The notes under the pieces: model-generated
Seen by the model: the letters and a program-made list of their open reading frames with translations, nothing else
What the model was told of the DNA's origin: nothing
Database searches by the model: none
Source of the DNA: Piper betle
Lineage: Eukaryota; Streptophyta; Magnoliopsida; Piperales; Piperaceae
Reading direction: 5' to 3'
NCBI GenBank assembly: GCA_033002965.1
Contig: JAURVB010012443.1
Location: forward strand, 1 to 64,000
Length of the DNA: 64,000 bases
Shown: piece after piece, positions 47,028 through 59,700 of the stretch
How the letters are laid out: every line of letters starts with the position of its first letter
Position numbering within the stretch: position 1 is the first letter of the stretch
Position numbers and translations under genes: made by a program

Positions 47028-49800
47028 TGTAACACCGCAAATCTGGTTCACACTCGTGAACCAAACCGGCATGTTATAGGCCCCGGTTAGGTCGGCTAAC
47101 CCGAACCTAACTCATGCGGATCCAATCTTGGCGTTTTAAGATGAAGATCCAACTTGCTATATGTATGTATGAATGCATAAAACCCTAACAGGATACTACA
47201 TTGATGACATGCAATCAATTTTCACACCAACATAATAACAATCAAAATTAGTAAAAATTCTAAAACGAAAGGGCAGAATTTCCCCTAAAAATGCAATTAG
47301 GGGACACCCTATCAAAATCATATATTCAAACATATATACGCATAACAACAATAATATTCACACAAACTTCTAATCTACTATATTTATCATTCTCTGAACT
47401 TTGGGTCCTAACCCATCACACTTTTACTGCGCTACTCTGATCATTTCATTTCATGTCATTGTCATGCCTCAAATATTCAATCATAGCATGTTTATAAAAT
47501 AACATCATAAACAAAACATTAAACATTTAATCACCCACTGTGTGTGTGCAGAAGACCTTATTGCTCCTTCGTCCTGGCCGGCACATCCATCTCGTGCTTA
47601 TCACCTACATATAGTATAAAACACGTCAGTAACAAGTGTTACTGGTCCAGAAAATAAAATAACTATAGCAAACTGGCTATGAGAGCAAACTCTTATATGA
47701 AAGAAATCATCATATACTCCACGTGAACACTCTGAAAGGCACTACTGAGGAGCCACTTGGCTGCAGACCTGGTAGCATCCTGAACTGACTGCTCTGCTGC
47801 TGGTACTGTGCTACTCTCAACACTTCTTTTTTAGTACTTCTCGTAAAACTTTATCCTAAGCCCTCTCCTTACCTCCATATTTCTCCTGGCCTTGAGCACG
47901 AAGGCCAAGTACTCTTAGGCAGTCGCCTTTAGTACCCTTTGAACCACAAGTCCGGACATGCGCTGTACTAAACAATACCCGTAAACCTTCCACGTTCTCC
48001 GGGTGTGAGGAACTCAAACGCGGAGTTGTCAGGATCAGTGATGCACGAATCGACCGATTCCGTGCGGAATCGGCCGATTTAAATCGGATCGGCGTCACGC
48101 CGATCCGATTTCGAGGCCGACTCGGTCGGCCCCGAATCGGGCCTTGAATCGGCCAGTTTTGGCCGATTCCGACCGATTTAACTCGGAATCGGAATCGGCC
48201 GATTTAAATCGGAATCGATTTTATTGCAAAATTACCAAAATACCCTAGGTATAAATTTTATTAAATTATTTAAGCATGGGCAAAATGGTAATTTGGATTT
48301 AAAAACCTAAATCAAACCCTCTCCCCCCGATTCCGCCGCCGCGTTCGCTCCATTGCCCTCCGCCGCGCTTCCGCCGTCCGACCTCAGCTCCATCCGACCA
48401 CCCCACCGCCGCCCGATTCCGACCTCAACTCCATCCGACCACCCCACCGCCGCCCGATTCCGACCTCAGCTCCGCCCTCCGCCGCGATTCCGCCGCAGAC
48501 GCTGCGACCGCCGTCCGATGCTTTCGCCGCGCTTCTCCCCGATTCCGCCCGATTTCGCCGCGATTCGGCCGTCCGACGCTCCGCCCGACCTTCCGACCAC
48601 CCCACCGCCGTCCGACGCTGCGCCCGTTCCGAACTCACCTTCCGCCGTCCGACGCTTCCGCCGCGATTCTGCTGCGATTCCGCCGGCCGACGGTTTGTCC
48701 GACCGGGCTGCCGACATCCTCCGACATCGCCGCCGCGAGGCTCGCCGCCAACCAGGCCGCCGGCGGCGACGGGAGTAGAGAGGGGAGGGTGGCATTCTCG
48801 TAATTAAAAGTTGACTCGAGTCTAACCCGAGTCAAAAATAATAATTAATTCTAAATAATTTAAAAAATCTTAAAAAATATTTAAAAAATATCATAAACTA
48901 TAATACACAGAATAATATCAAAATAACATCAATACCCAATTTTAATATATTTATATTGTAAATTGTCAAATTATTATATATGACCGATTAAATTAATTTG
49001 GACCGATTCAACTGAACCGATTCTTGGCCGATTCAGACTGATTCCGATTCCAATTCCGATTCCATGGAAAACCGATTCTGATTCCGATTCCGATTCATGC
49101 AACCATGGTTAGGATCCCTCGGGAATGGAACAGTCCGCTGGCACTAATCCAGAGCCCGCTTTGACTGTCATGGCATCCTCGGCATGGTACGTGCAGTCGA
49201 TTTCTCCATCTCTCGTCTCACTGAAAACGTGAAAACTACATATATATATATATATATAGGGCTGGGTAGGGATTTATATAATAGGCCCGAAGGCAACTTG
49301 TGGTGGATCTTGTTTTCGAAATCATCCTTGAGGGATCTCATCCTCGAGGGGTTATTAATCCGGAAAAACTATTCGGTTAAATGGCCCGAGTTAAGTGGGA
49401 TCCGATAAAGCGGCACTTAACTCATCCTGTAGGCATTAAAACAAACATACAATAGAAAAGAGTAAAACAGACGAGTCCTAAACGGACCTGGTAGAAGCTC
49501 CAACGTGTCATCGCACCTAGGCGGTGAGTTCCTACTTCGTACCTACACATCAAAACTAAATACTAACGCCCGCTAACTAAATGATACATCAAACACAATG
49601 AACATCAATCACAATTCAATCATCAACATCCAACAACAGTTAAATAATCATAAATTTAAATAATTTTAACTCATCCTAGTCATACCAATTTTATTGTGTT
49701 TTTCAAAGTTACGTCCCGATCACTTATCATGCTGAGACTCCTACCTCATTAGATCGCTGAACCTTCATTCACAATTAATCTCATCATGTAACTTATCATT
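47028..49800 (-). mobile_element. minus-oriented LTR fragment interrupted by a hAT-like element
   Basis: It starts TGTAACACCGC and follows the family order: 'aaccggcatgttat', 'cagtaacaagtgttactggtcc', 'gaacactctgaa', then, after the insertion, GGATCCCTCGGGAATGG, the CCTAGGCGG core near 49518 and CATGCTGAGACTCCTACC. Homology ends near 49800, before the GC-rich patch, so the upstream third of the LTR (in its own orientation) is missing. Confidence 0.8.
48037..49108. mobile_element. hAT-like DNA transposon, non-autonomous, copy 2 (CCGATTC-rich)
   Basis: It is related to copy 1 at 40043-42010: same heptamer arrays at both ends, same 'taccctaggtat...attatttaagcatggg' block, same GC-rich core and same right end ATGCAACCATG. 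Length 1072 bp. The flanks TCAGGATC (48029-48036) and TTAGGATC (49109-49116) are an 8-bp duplication with one mismatch, and the site is intact at 33590. The 141-codon frame at 48353-48778 is Pro/Arg-rich core sequence with no domain. Confidence 0.88.
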
Positions 49801-49878
49801 TCATCCCTAATTAGTCATTAATCACATCATGTAACTTATCACTATCAATCACATCATGTAACTTATCACTATCAATCA
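49780..49878. repeat. tandem repeat of about 28 bp
   Basis: Units containing CATCATGTAACTTATCA recur near 49791, 49832 and 49853; the last two are nearly perfect copies. They mark the ragged end of the LTR fragment. Confidence 0.85.
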
Positions 49879-51110
49879 CCACCGAAGGAGTCATCTTGAT
49901 GTAGTTGGAGAACCCCACGACAAAGTCTCTGCACCAAATCCTTGGTTGCTGCCTTAGAGTCTTGCTGCGCCATTTACCCTGAGCCTTGTTGAAATCCCTT
50001 CAATGTTGTTCCCGGGAGCTCTTTGAAGCTCTGCTACTGCATCATCACAGAGTTGAGGCGCAGAGAGTTGTTAAGAGATCACAACCATCCTGGGAGTGCA
50101 CTATTTGATTAATTCAATAACATATAAGTATATATAGTCGAAACAAGTAATATAATGATGAATTTAAGTATCATCCCATAGAGAAATGGATTTCCTTAAA
50201 TTAATTAAAAAAAATAAAATTAATAACAAAATAAAAATAATCGACTTAACTAAATATAAGTAATAACTTTAGATTAAAGAACAAGTTGTAATGATAAAAT
50301 TCATTGTAAAATTGAATTTTCCTTAACATAATTTAATATTCACCACATCTTACACTTATCTTTTATTCTCTTGAATTGTCGACGTAGGAGAATTATATGA
50401 AATGGTAGCTCCTGTTCCTTCATACATTTATTATTTCGTCTCAATTTCTACTTTCCGGTGATAATTAATTAATTAACAAAATAATACATTAAAATTTGCC
50501 TTATAATTATATACGGTGTTGCATATCTTGCAACCACAACAAAAAAACAAGTCAAAAGACTTGTTATATAATGAATTATCAATGACTAATCTAATTGATT
50601 TCTTCCAAAAATAATTAAACTTCATGATCTAAGTAATATGTAATCAGTATACTCTAAGTATTAAAAACATGATAATTCAAGTAATATAATTGAATAAAAG
50701 AGTAAGAGGTTAAAATAAATTTAATTAAATTATGTTAAGTTTTATTTTTCTCTAAAATAAAATAAAAGATTACTCCATAATAAAAATAAAAAGTATTATA
50801 AAGAAGAAACTACTTCTCGTTATGAAAAGAAAAAAATTACAAAAATTAAAACTACTCTAAATCAAGAATTAAGATATCTCAAATAATATATGACCACTAT
50901 TTTATATAAAAAATGAGATACATACGAGACATAATAATTTGAAAAAAGATTCTACAACTCAATATAGTCTAATTAAGTATAATATGTGATAAATATTTTA
51001 ATTCTCTAACTTACTTAATTAAAGTTATGTATATCTATCCTCGTTAAATTTTGTCAATACTATAAATTATAGTTATTAATAAATAAAATCATATATTAGC
51101 ATCAGCCACA
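49879..51110. other. mostly AT-rich spacer
   Basis: 49880-50100 is less AT-rich and could be a decayed transposon coding piece on the minus strand, but I recognise no domain. 50100-51110 is AT-rich with no feature I can support. Confidence 0.35.
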
Positions 51111-51140
51111 CATCGTGCATTTGTTAAATACCTGCTACAG

Positions 51141-51192
51141 TTTGGAGCTCCAAGCAGTTGCTACTGTTTGGAGCTCCAAGCAGTTGCTACTG
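51141..51192. repeat. perfect 26-bp tandem duplication
   Basis: Two identical copies of a 26-base unit starting TTTGGAGCTCC lie at 51141-51166 and 51167-51192. Confidence 0.97.
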
Positions 51193-51199
51193 TGACCCA

Positions 51200-51850
51200 T
51201 CAAGGAGCATAGCCACGGGGTATCGTCTGGGAAGTGCCACCAAGTCGGAGTCATAGCGGTCTCGGAACAAGCCCAGTCGATTGAAGCCATCTCAGACTCG
51301 TGCCGGCTCTGAAAAGGGGAGGAGAGGTCACAGTTGCAAGTAGCTGCCTTTGATCAAGACCCAGAATTCGGGGGTCATCAAGGTCACCGCCGATAAACCA
51401 AGGACCTCCAGATCACAACTGACGTTGTCAAGGAATTACAACACCCACCATCTTGCCATCGCCTTGCCATGGAGGAAGGAGCAAGCTGCTGATCACTGCC
51501 GCTTGAAGTCTCATTGGAGCCGAGGTGCCGCCGGGGTCACAGCTACAAGGCCGCCGTTCGTGGAATCAAGGCCTTCCCCTATCACCAAGTCGCTGTTGTG
51601 CATCCCATTAACAAGAGGAAGGCTGCAAAGGGGCCGACTTTGGAGCTTGGAGCTTCACAGTTGCTTCTCTGTCTCGCCATCGTGCTGCTCGCTAAGGACT
51701 GTTGTCGAAGTCTGAGGAAGGAGTTGGAGCTAGTGTTGCCGAAAGCCACTGCCACCACTACTTTGTTGCCATCGGGGCCTGCTCACTAGTCGTGATCTGA
51801 GCATCCAAGTGATTCTTGCTCGCTCCTAGTCGTGTTCTCGTTAGACTTGG
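51200..51850. other. moderately GC-rich segment, coding status unclear
   Basis: Overlapping plus-strand frames of 121 and 91 codons occur here (51350-51715 and 51514-51789). Neither shows a domain, signal or splice continuation. Its place at the left of element E suggests LTR sequence. Confidence 0.35.
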
Positions 51851-52332
51851 AAGTCTTGCTGCTCTGTTTGGAGCCCGTCAAGCCCAGAATACTCAAGCTC
51901 AAGGCCAGGCCCAGCCCATCAGCATTGAACCGGGCCACATTGTAGTAAGGCGAACCAACCCGGCTGGTTCAGTTCAATTCGAATTTTAATTCGGATTTTA
52001 ACTCGAGACTTTCTCTTATACCGTTTCTCGTGAAACTCGATATTTTTAGGCGATTGCAGAGGTCCGTTCCATTATTTGAAGATCAAAGCCGTAGAACTTG
52101 GAGCTTCGAACTTAGGCACACATTTTGAGGCATGGTTCAAGGTTGTAAAAATCCACTAAGTTTTGTAACGTGTAAATGAATTAGTGGATTGTGTAATTTG
52201 TAAAGGAAGAGGAAATTAATAAATTATAAGTACCAACCTCATCGTAAAAAATACCATGTGTTATTCATCGCTCATGGCACTTTGATCGTACCGAACCAAC
52301 TCATTTAATTTGACACGAAATAAGATGTAATC

Positions 52333-52430
52333 TCGGGAACAACCTGAATATATTTTGGCTACTCCACGTGGGGGGGGGATTTCGGGAACAACCTGAATAT
52401 ATTTTGGCTACTCCACGTGGGGGGGGGGGC
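52333..52430. repeat. 48-bp tandem duplication ending in G-runs
   Basis: Two copies of a unit beginning TCGGGAACAACC and ending CTCCACGTGG. The first ends in 9 G, the second in 11 G. Confidence 0.95.
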
Positions 52431-53559
52431 TAGTTAGAAAGTAGTAGTATTGTTTAAAGACTTGTGAGCCCAAGAAGAATAGCATAAGAGACGAGGAATG
52501 CGGCGCAACAAATGAGTAGTAATGAAGATGATTCATCCACATTATCCCAAGGAGGGCAAAGCCAATTTGAAGCAAACATCAAAGCAAGCCCGCACATAGT
52601 AAGAAATGTATGCAAAAGAATCCAACACGAAGCGGGGCTAAACAAGGGAAAAGAAGGAGGAATTACTCCAAGTAGAAGTGTGGTGATACAAGAAGAATGC
52701 AACCAAAGTTTAAGAAGTAATGAATAGATGAACCAACCGTTAGAGGCCAAATAAATACTTTTGACTCCAATAAATCAACTAAGTAGAAGATAAGTACAGA
52801 ATCAAAATATTGAAGAAAGATTTTACCAAAGTGAAGAGTGGATGTAACGAATCGAGGATATGATGTAACAAGTGCTCGCCTAAATGCACTAGGCAAGTGC
52901 TGCAACTGAGAGCTCATGAGAAGACAACCATCCCACGCAATGTCCAACAATGGACCAACCCCTAGAGGCTAGATAGATGTTTGCAACCTCCACAAATCCT
53001 ACTGTATCAACCTCATCTCCAGCAACAAAAATTGTCATAGTATCGAGGGATCAAGCCAACATTCCTCATGAAAGTAATAATTTTTCTTTGATTTTAGGTA
53101 TTGGGTCTATCTACCAAGCATCTACAACATCAACTTTACTACTTGAACAAATTTGGGTGTAGCACAACCAGCTACAACAACCAAGTTGGAACGAGCCTTG
53201 TCCACTCCCTTACTTTGCATGGCTTCCACAGGCACCATATTACCAACCACCATATCCGCACTAGTGGTATGATCATGCATGCTCCAAACAACCAACTTCT
53301 ATGGTGTTTTCCCCGTCAATCACAACCCTGATGCCCATCCCAGTGGCACTGCCAATAATGCCAACAAGTCAAATGCTAGCTCCTATTACAATTTTGTCGC
53401 CAAGCCCGTCACAAACCCAATTGCCAACTATGCCAATAGTGCCAATGTCAAACCTTTGCAATGAAGAATTGAAAGCCGAAAAGATGCACAATCATTACTC
53501 ATCACTACTTTGATCGAAAAGAAAGATCAAGAATCAAGTGAAGTACAAAATGTCTCAAC

Positions 53560-54010
53560 CACTAGCTGATGAAGTTTACACATAAATTTTGCCTACGAAG
53601 TACAAACATCCTATCTTTACGAAATTTGATGGAGACAGGAACCCTGGTGACCACATCACAATCTTTGAGATTAAGTGTGGAATGATCTCAACTAATGAAA
53701 AGATAAAGTTGTAACAATTTCCAACATCTCTCTATGGTAACGCACGAAGATGGTTCAACAATCGTCCACCCAGATCTATTAGTTCATGGGAGGAACTTGT
53801 CGAGTAGTTTATAACCCACTTTTGGTCAATGGAGATCCCAATAAAAATCGAGCATTTAAGGCAATGTCAAAGAGAACTAGGTGAAGAATTTGCTGCATAT
53901 ATTAAGAGGTTTAGAAGCTTATCATCCTAAATGAAAGAAACTCCTGACATCAAGGAGCTTGTGAAGATTTGTTCGTTGAATGCTAGATCAGCTATATAGT
54001 TTTTAAGTGG
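53560..54010 (+). pseudogene. gag pseudogene of element E
   Basis: In one frame with internal stops: FTKFDGDRNPGDHI, then SLYGNARRWFNN, SSWEELVE, LRQCQRELGEEFAAYIKRF. These are the successive blocks of the retrotransposon capsid family found in plant gypsy elements. Nothing of pol follows before the B LTR at 54204. Confidence 0.8.
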
Positions 54011-54203
54011 CGCACAATGCATTATATATGAAGAACTCTTTGAAAAAGTGTTGATATATAAAGAACTTCAAAGAGTTTCGGCATCAATGAAGAATGAAGG
54101 AGCTTCAACTAATGCAGTCATCGAGCTTAGTCAAATGGATCATGAGTGGTAAATAAAGATGAAAAATGAAATTGAAAATTCAAGAGATGCACCGCAAGAT
54201 TCT

Positions 54204-54877
54204 TTTAACAACCCACCCATTCTAAGTTACGAGCCAAATGTTATAATATAAAATTAAGTGCCTCGTAAATGATTTTTCTTAATTTATCAACATCGTAAAT
54301 AAACCCATGATGTAAAATTTTTTAAAAAATGTCAATTAAATTCATACGTGAAAAATTAGTTAAAATTCAAATTCAAGTTATGCCATGAAATAAAATAGCA
54401 GATAACCAATGCTCAGAATCAACTAAGACCCATGAAATGAACTGAAATCCCACTGCCATACAAATAGACCAAAATAAAAATAACTAAAGTAAGAAAATTG
54501 AATAATCTAATAACAAAGTCCTCCGGTTGTTCGAACTCTAAACCATCCTTCTATGCTCACAGTTGGAGAGATAATTTCGCATTAGTAAAAAAACACTAAG
54601 TCATATACTTACAAGAAACAAGTCAATATATTCCATAATATCATTAATCAAGTCTTTTAGTGCTTATGAGTTTATGCTGAGCTCAATTATGCCGGGAGGG
54701 GTGGCCGCCCCATTTAACTACAATTTCATGCTACGCTATGCGGTCCACGACCTGTAGTTACCGATTTTTGCCATTAACCTACCCTTTCAATATCAGAAGT
54801 GCATAATAAGTTGTCTTGTGCTATTATGCCATGTCACCCCTTTTAACATGGGGGTAGGTATTACATTTTTCGTGCAT
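54204..54877 (-). mobile_element. truncated LTR of family B, minus orientation
   Basis: It starts TTTAACAACCCACCCATTCT, matching the reverse complement of the B LTR end at 26775-26808. It continues collinearly to the 'catgtcacccctttt-acatggggg-aggta' block that corresponds to 26240-26275. The first ~700 bases of the LTR are absent. Confidence 0.8.
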
Positions 54878-55440
54878 AACACTCAAGCTCAAGGCCGGGC
54901 CTAGCCCATTAGCATTGGAACCGGGCCACATTGCAGTAAGTCGAACCATCCGGACTGTTTCAGTTCAATTCGAATTTTAATTTAGATTCTAACTCGTGAC
55001 CTTCCTGTGTATCGTTTCATGTGAAACTATATCCTATACCATTTTTGGCATTTCAGATGCATTGGTAAGGTTTGTTCTATAATTTGAAGAACGAAGTTGC
55101 AGAACTTGGAGCTTCAAACTTGGGCACATGTTTTGAGGCATAATTCAAAGTGGTAAAAATCCACTAAGTTTTGTAATTTGTAAAAGAAGAGGAAATTAGT
55201 GGATTGTGAGTACCAATTACACTGAGAACTGTATTAGGGATTTGAGTTAAATTTTAAGGATCCACATAAAAATTCTGTGTGTTATTTCTCACTCACGACA
55301 CCTTATTTTACTTGCACAGTTTCTTTGTACGGCGAGGGATGTTTTTGGTCCTACCAAACTCATTCATCTAACCCGACACAATGCAAAATGTGATCACAGA
55401 GAACGGAAATCCCTCGCCTGAGCAAAGATACACAAATTAA

Positions 55441-56741
55441 TTAATAAAATCATGTATAATGATGTGCTTTCATTATAATATAATAGTTTTATACACTATT
55501 TTTTTGTATACGATTTATGTGAGGTTAAAAGGATCTTCGAAAGCTATTTTTTTCTTGAATTACATAAAAAAGTATAAATAAATAAAGAACGTAATTCGAG
55601 CCAAACTTTATTTATCAAAAGTAAACTTCAAAATTCAGTTGACTGGAAGCCCAAGCCCAAGGCGCTTCTTGATTAGAAATAGGTTAAAATCCTGTACGGA
55701 TCAAAGGTGGCAATCCATATTTGATCACTAAGACCTGAATATTATTTAAATTTCATTGATCATATCCATGTCCTGCCAATAATCGATTCATATTTGATTT
55801 GTTCTTATTATTGTGTAATTAAATAATATAAATTTAATGCAAAATATGTAAAATTTAATAATTTTTTTAATATTCATAAATATATTTTAAAGTATCATTT
55901 ATTCTGATATGAAACGGATGAAATCACACTAAGCCTATATCTAGTCTAAACAGTTTCTGACACAATAATCATATGCAAATAGCAGTCTTACCACATGATT
56001 AAGACAGATTTACTGGTGTCCAATGTCGTAAGCTATCTTTTATTAGTAGTGTAGTCCTAATGGTGTTACGACCAAGGCCGCAAATGGTTCGGTGTCAGTT
56101 TGGTCAACAACGTTCATCATAACTATTTAGTACTTGATTTTTTTTATCACCGTTAACTAAGTTTATAAGATTCTACCATTAATAATTAGTAAATATATAA
56201 TCATAAATCCCAAAATATTATGTTTCGTTAAAACTCACAATCAACTAAAATATTTTCTCACTCACTAATATAAAATATTCCAACCATCTAAACTATAGTA
56301 ATTTGGTATTACAAATTAAGAAATAAATAAATAAATAAATAAATAAATAAGTTTAAGTATATTCATGAAAGTGATACTTTTTCGATTAAAATTTTCAAAA
56401 TTGATATTCACGTAGAAATGAATGATATAATTATATATAAAATAATTAAATAATATCGGATTTAATCCATCAATCGAAGAGATTCTATCGTTATTGTCTG
56501 TATTTAAATTCAGTTGAGCTAAATTAATCGATTTTTAATCTAAGGTGAATAAGTTTTTCATTATTCTGTAATTGATACGTCCGATGATCAACTACAACGC
56601 TGACTCCAAGGCTTCTATTTGGCCCATTTCTCATTTCCGCCGGCCCAGCAGAGGAGAGGTGTACCGGCGGCTGCCGCTCTTGGTCGGCCCACACCGATCG
56701 AGCTCTCCCATGGCGGAAACCCTAGACTCGTCGCCGACGCC
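55441..56741. other. intergenic region upstream of the SART3-like gene
   Basis: AT-rich; a (AAAT)n run lies at about 56318-56351. The part just before 56742 is GC-rich 5' leader. A short upstream ATG frame (56710 to its stop at 56745) ends just inside the start codon region. No core promoter element can be assigned firmly. Confidence 0.4.
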
Positions 56742-59700
56742 ATGACCGAGGGAGACTCCGACACTGATATGAAGAGCCCTAGCTCGGCGTCCTCCTCCTC
56801 GGACGACGAGGGTGCCGAGAGGTCGAAGCTGGCGGAGCTGGAGAAGGAGCTGGAGGCGAACCCCTCCAACTACGACACTCATGTTCAAGTAGAATATCTA
56901 CATCCTGCGAACTTCTGCATTCTTCTTTGCGGCTTGTTCTTGCTGCCTCTTCATTGAGCTCGTTGAGGTTTTGTGGCTGCTTGTACTTTTTTGGTGATGC
57001 AGTACATCAAAGCGTTGAGGAGAAGTGGTGATGCTGAGAAGCTTCGGCGGGCGAGGGAGACGATGAATGCTATATTTCCTTTGAGTCCTTCAATGTGGCA
57101 GGAATGGACTAGCTGATGAAGCTTCTCTTCTATCCGGGTAATAAAGGCTTAACTATTCTTTTCTAGTGCTTTTCTAAAGACGTGTTCTCAGTTTGTGCTT
57201 ATTGATGCTCGATGTGTGAGAACGAGTGTTTAGAGGCTTGGTGAAAATGTTGGATTCTATGTGTCACGGAAGTGTTAAATAGTTTCTGTTGATATAGGAA
57301 ATTGATTGTTATTACAAGATATTCCATACACGTTTAATCGTATAATCTCATCAACTGATGTTGATATTAGCGGTGTTAGCTTGAAGTAAAAGTACTGCGA
57401 ATTGCTGAATAGTGTTGGCACTCGACGCAATCATTTTTAATCACATGGCAGCTATTTTTATTTGGCATTTGATAGAAAAACGGGAGTTCTCTATTGGGAT
57501 AAGGAAAGTTTTGAGTTGCGTCATAATCCCAGTCTACTAACTGCGTGGTGGAAATGAGGTTCCTAGTGGTGGAGTAACTTTTTTGTACTTTGAATTGGAC
57601 AAAGCTTCAGTTAAAACTGTGGAGTTGCTAGATGGGGGAGACTGGATTCGAGGAGATATATAGTTTGACAGTGTATTGACCTAGTTGTTGTTTATACACC
57701 TACTTGTAGAGCCTGCAACCTATCTACAATAGAGTCAATGCTCTTTTCTCAGACCAAACATATTGGGACTCGCCACGGATTAAGGAAAAATTTCATTAAA
57801 AACGCCTTTTGAAACTTTTAGGTGGTACATTGTAATGGAAGCCAGTGGCAGTTATATTCATAAGTTTGGTTGGCTTTTTTGATATCTATGAAAGGGAGGA
57901 TGGTCAAGTTGCGGTAGATATAGAGGTCAGAGGCTATGCCTATTTGTTTATTTGACATGGATGGTTGTTATATATTTATGATTTCACATAATTGAAGTTC
58001 CTAAAGTTACACTTCTCTAGATCTTGGTTATTTGGGATAAGTTAGATGATGAAGAAGAAGAAGATAAGAAGTGGAAAAAATTTCCCTCTGTTAAGGAGAT
58101 GAAAGTATTTTTTAATTAATAACGCGTTCTTTTATTGATCTTTATTGGGATTTTTTGTGCCATATTGAATCCCTTAATTTTTCTTGAAGTACTTCTTTTC
58201 TTCCAAGGCTTCAAAAATTTTGTTTAATGTGGCTCTTCTATACCAGACTAGCATACTCCATTCAGTGTGTCCCACCTCTTTTTGTAGGTATCATTGTTAG
58301 GCTGGTATGAGTTGTTTGTTGGCAATTGTCAGAGAACACTTTCTAGCTGTATGTTTTTGCTTGGTGAAATTTTGGTATATGCATCTTAAAGCTTTTTGGC
58401 TGTATGTTTTCTTATTTGTTGTGTATTTGCCAGTGTGGCTCATACATATTTTAAATTGTTTACCAACAATTAACAGACATCACTCTCTAACTGTATGGTT
58501 CTGCATCGTGAAATGTTGCTGTTAGTAACTATGTTAAAGTTTTTAGGCTGTAAGTTCCCTTATTTGTTGTGTATCTGTCAATGAGAACTGTACATTTTTG
58601 TAAAGATGACTCAAATATGCTTTTATTCGTGCACAATTAGGATTGAGATCTATTGAAGACAACATTGTTATAATCATTTCCGTTGGCTTGGGCATGTGCA
58701 AAGGTTTTGAATGGAGGCAGTAATAAAGGACAATAGAATTTGTGAATTTGAGCATTGGTATGATCTATAATAGGATGAAGTGGTGAAATAAGATTTGGAA
58801 CCTCAATCCAATTATTTGGAATCACGTGGTTGAGAAGGAAGAAGAATGGCTCAAATATTTGTGTATGTATCTGTGTTGCTGCAAGCTTTTTCTCGAAGGA
58901 ATATGAGTTCTAGCAAACTTTAGTCTAGCTGGATTAATGATGATGACAATGTGATTTTTGATGATAAATATTATGTCTAGCTATGATCTCAATGTTGGTA
59001 GTTATGCTTTTGCATGTGTTTTTGCAGTTTGTTTGTTTCATAACTTTGTTTTGACTTAATGTTGATGTTTCCATATAGCTCTGAAACTTTCACTTTTATC
59101 GAGGGCCTGTACAGCCGAGCAGTGGAAGAATATTTGGTCAGTTGTTGCCTGTATTCTTAAAAGTTTTTGGAGTATAAGATCTGTGAATTTATAAGGTCAT
59201 TGGTACATCTTCTGCAGTCTGTGCCAGTTTGGTGTGATTATATTAATTTTGTTGAGGAACATGACAAGTCAGTGTCAAAGTGTTTGCCAGAAGGCATCTC
59301 AAAAATGAGGGATCTATTTGAACGAGCTGTCACTGCAGCTGGCTTACATATAACTGAAGGGCACAAGATTTGGGAGGCCTACAGAGAATTTGAACAAGCC
59401 ATCTTTCTTACTATTGAAGAGGATAAAGAGGTTGGATCTGTGGGGATATTGTTTTATTTTTAGTTTGTTCTTTATAAACTAATTGAAGTTATAACATGAA
59501 GCCATCAGTATGCAGTTATGTTGCTTTCATGTAGGAGGCTGTTTACTTAATCTAATGTGAGTCACCAGAGATGACTAAATTTGAATTCGGTTTTCATAAA
59601 TGTACTTGAGAAGATTCTGACTGTAAGCCATCCAACTAAAAAAAGTTGATTCCAGCTTTAATGGCCGTAAACTGGTTTACTAATGTATGCTTTGTTTTTG

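Larger units (their letters stand above)
51111..55440 (+). mobile_element. element E: decayed gypsy-like retrotransposon
   Basis: The direct repeat between about 51885-52330 and 54880-55400 (starting ACTCAAGCTCAAGGCC, with 'accgggccacattg', 'cagttcaattcgaatttt' and TCCACTAAGTTTTGTAA) is read as parts of its two LTRs. Between them lies a broken gag (53560-54010). A B-family LTR piece interrupts it at 54204-54877. The outer left border is not resolved. Confidence 0.65.

Noticed and set aside
48353..48795. Pro/Arg-rich 141-codon frame and antisense frames
   Set aside because: Core of the hAT-like copy 2, built from repeated 'ccgccgtccgac' units; no protein family.
57138..59078. Possible extra SART3 exons inside intron 2
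   Set aside because: Exon 2 (after removing one base) and exon 3 join in phase with continuous HAT homology, and frames in this interval, such as 58307-58525, have no similarity to the protein.
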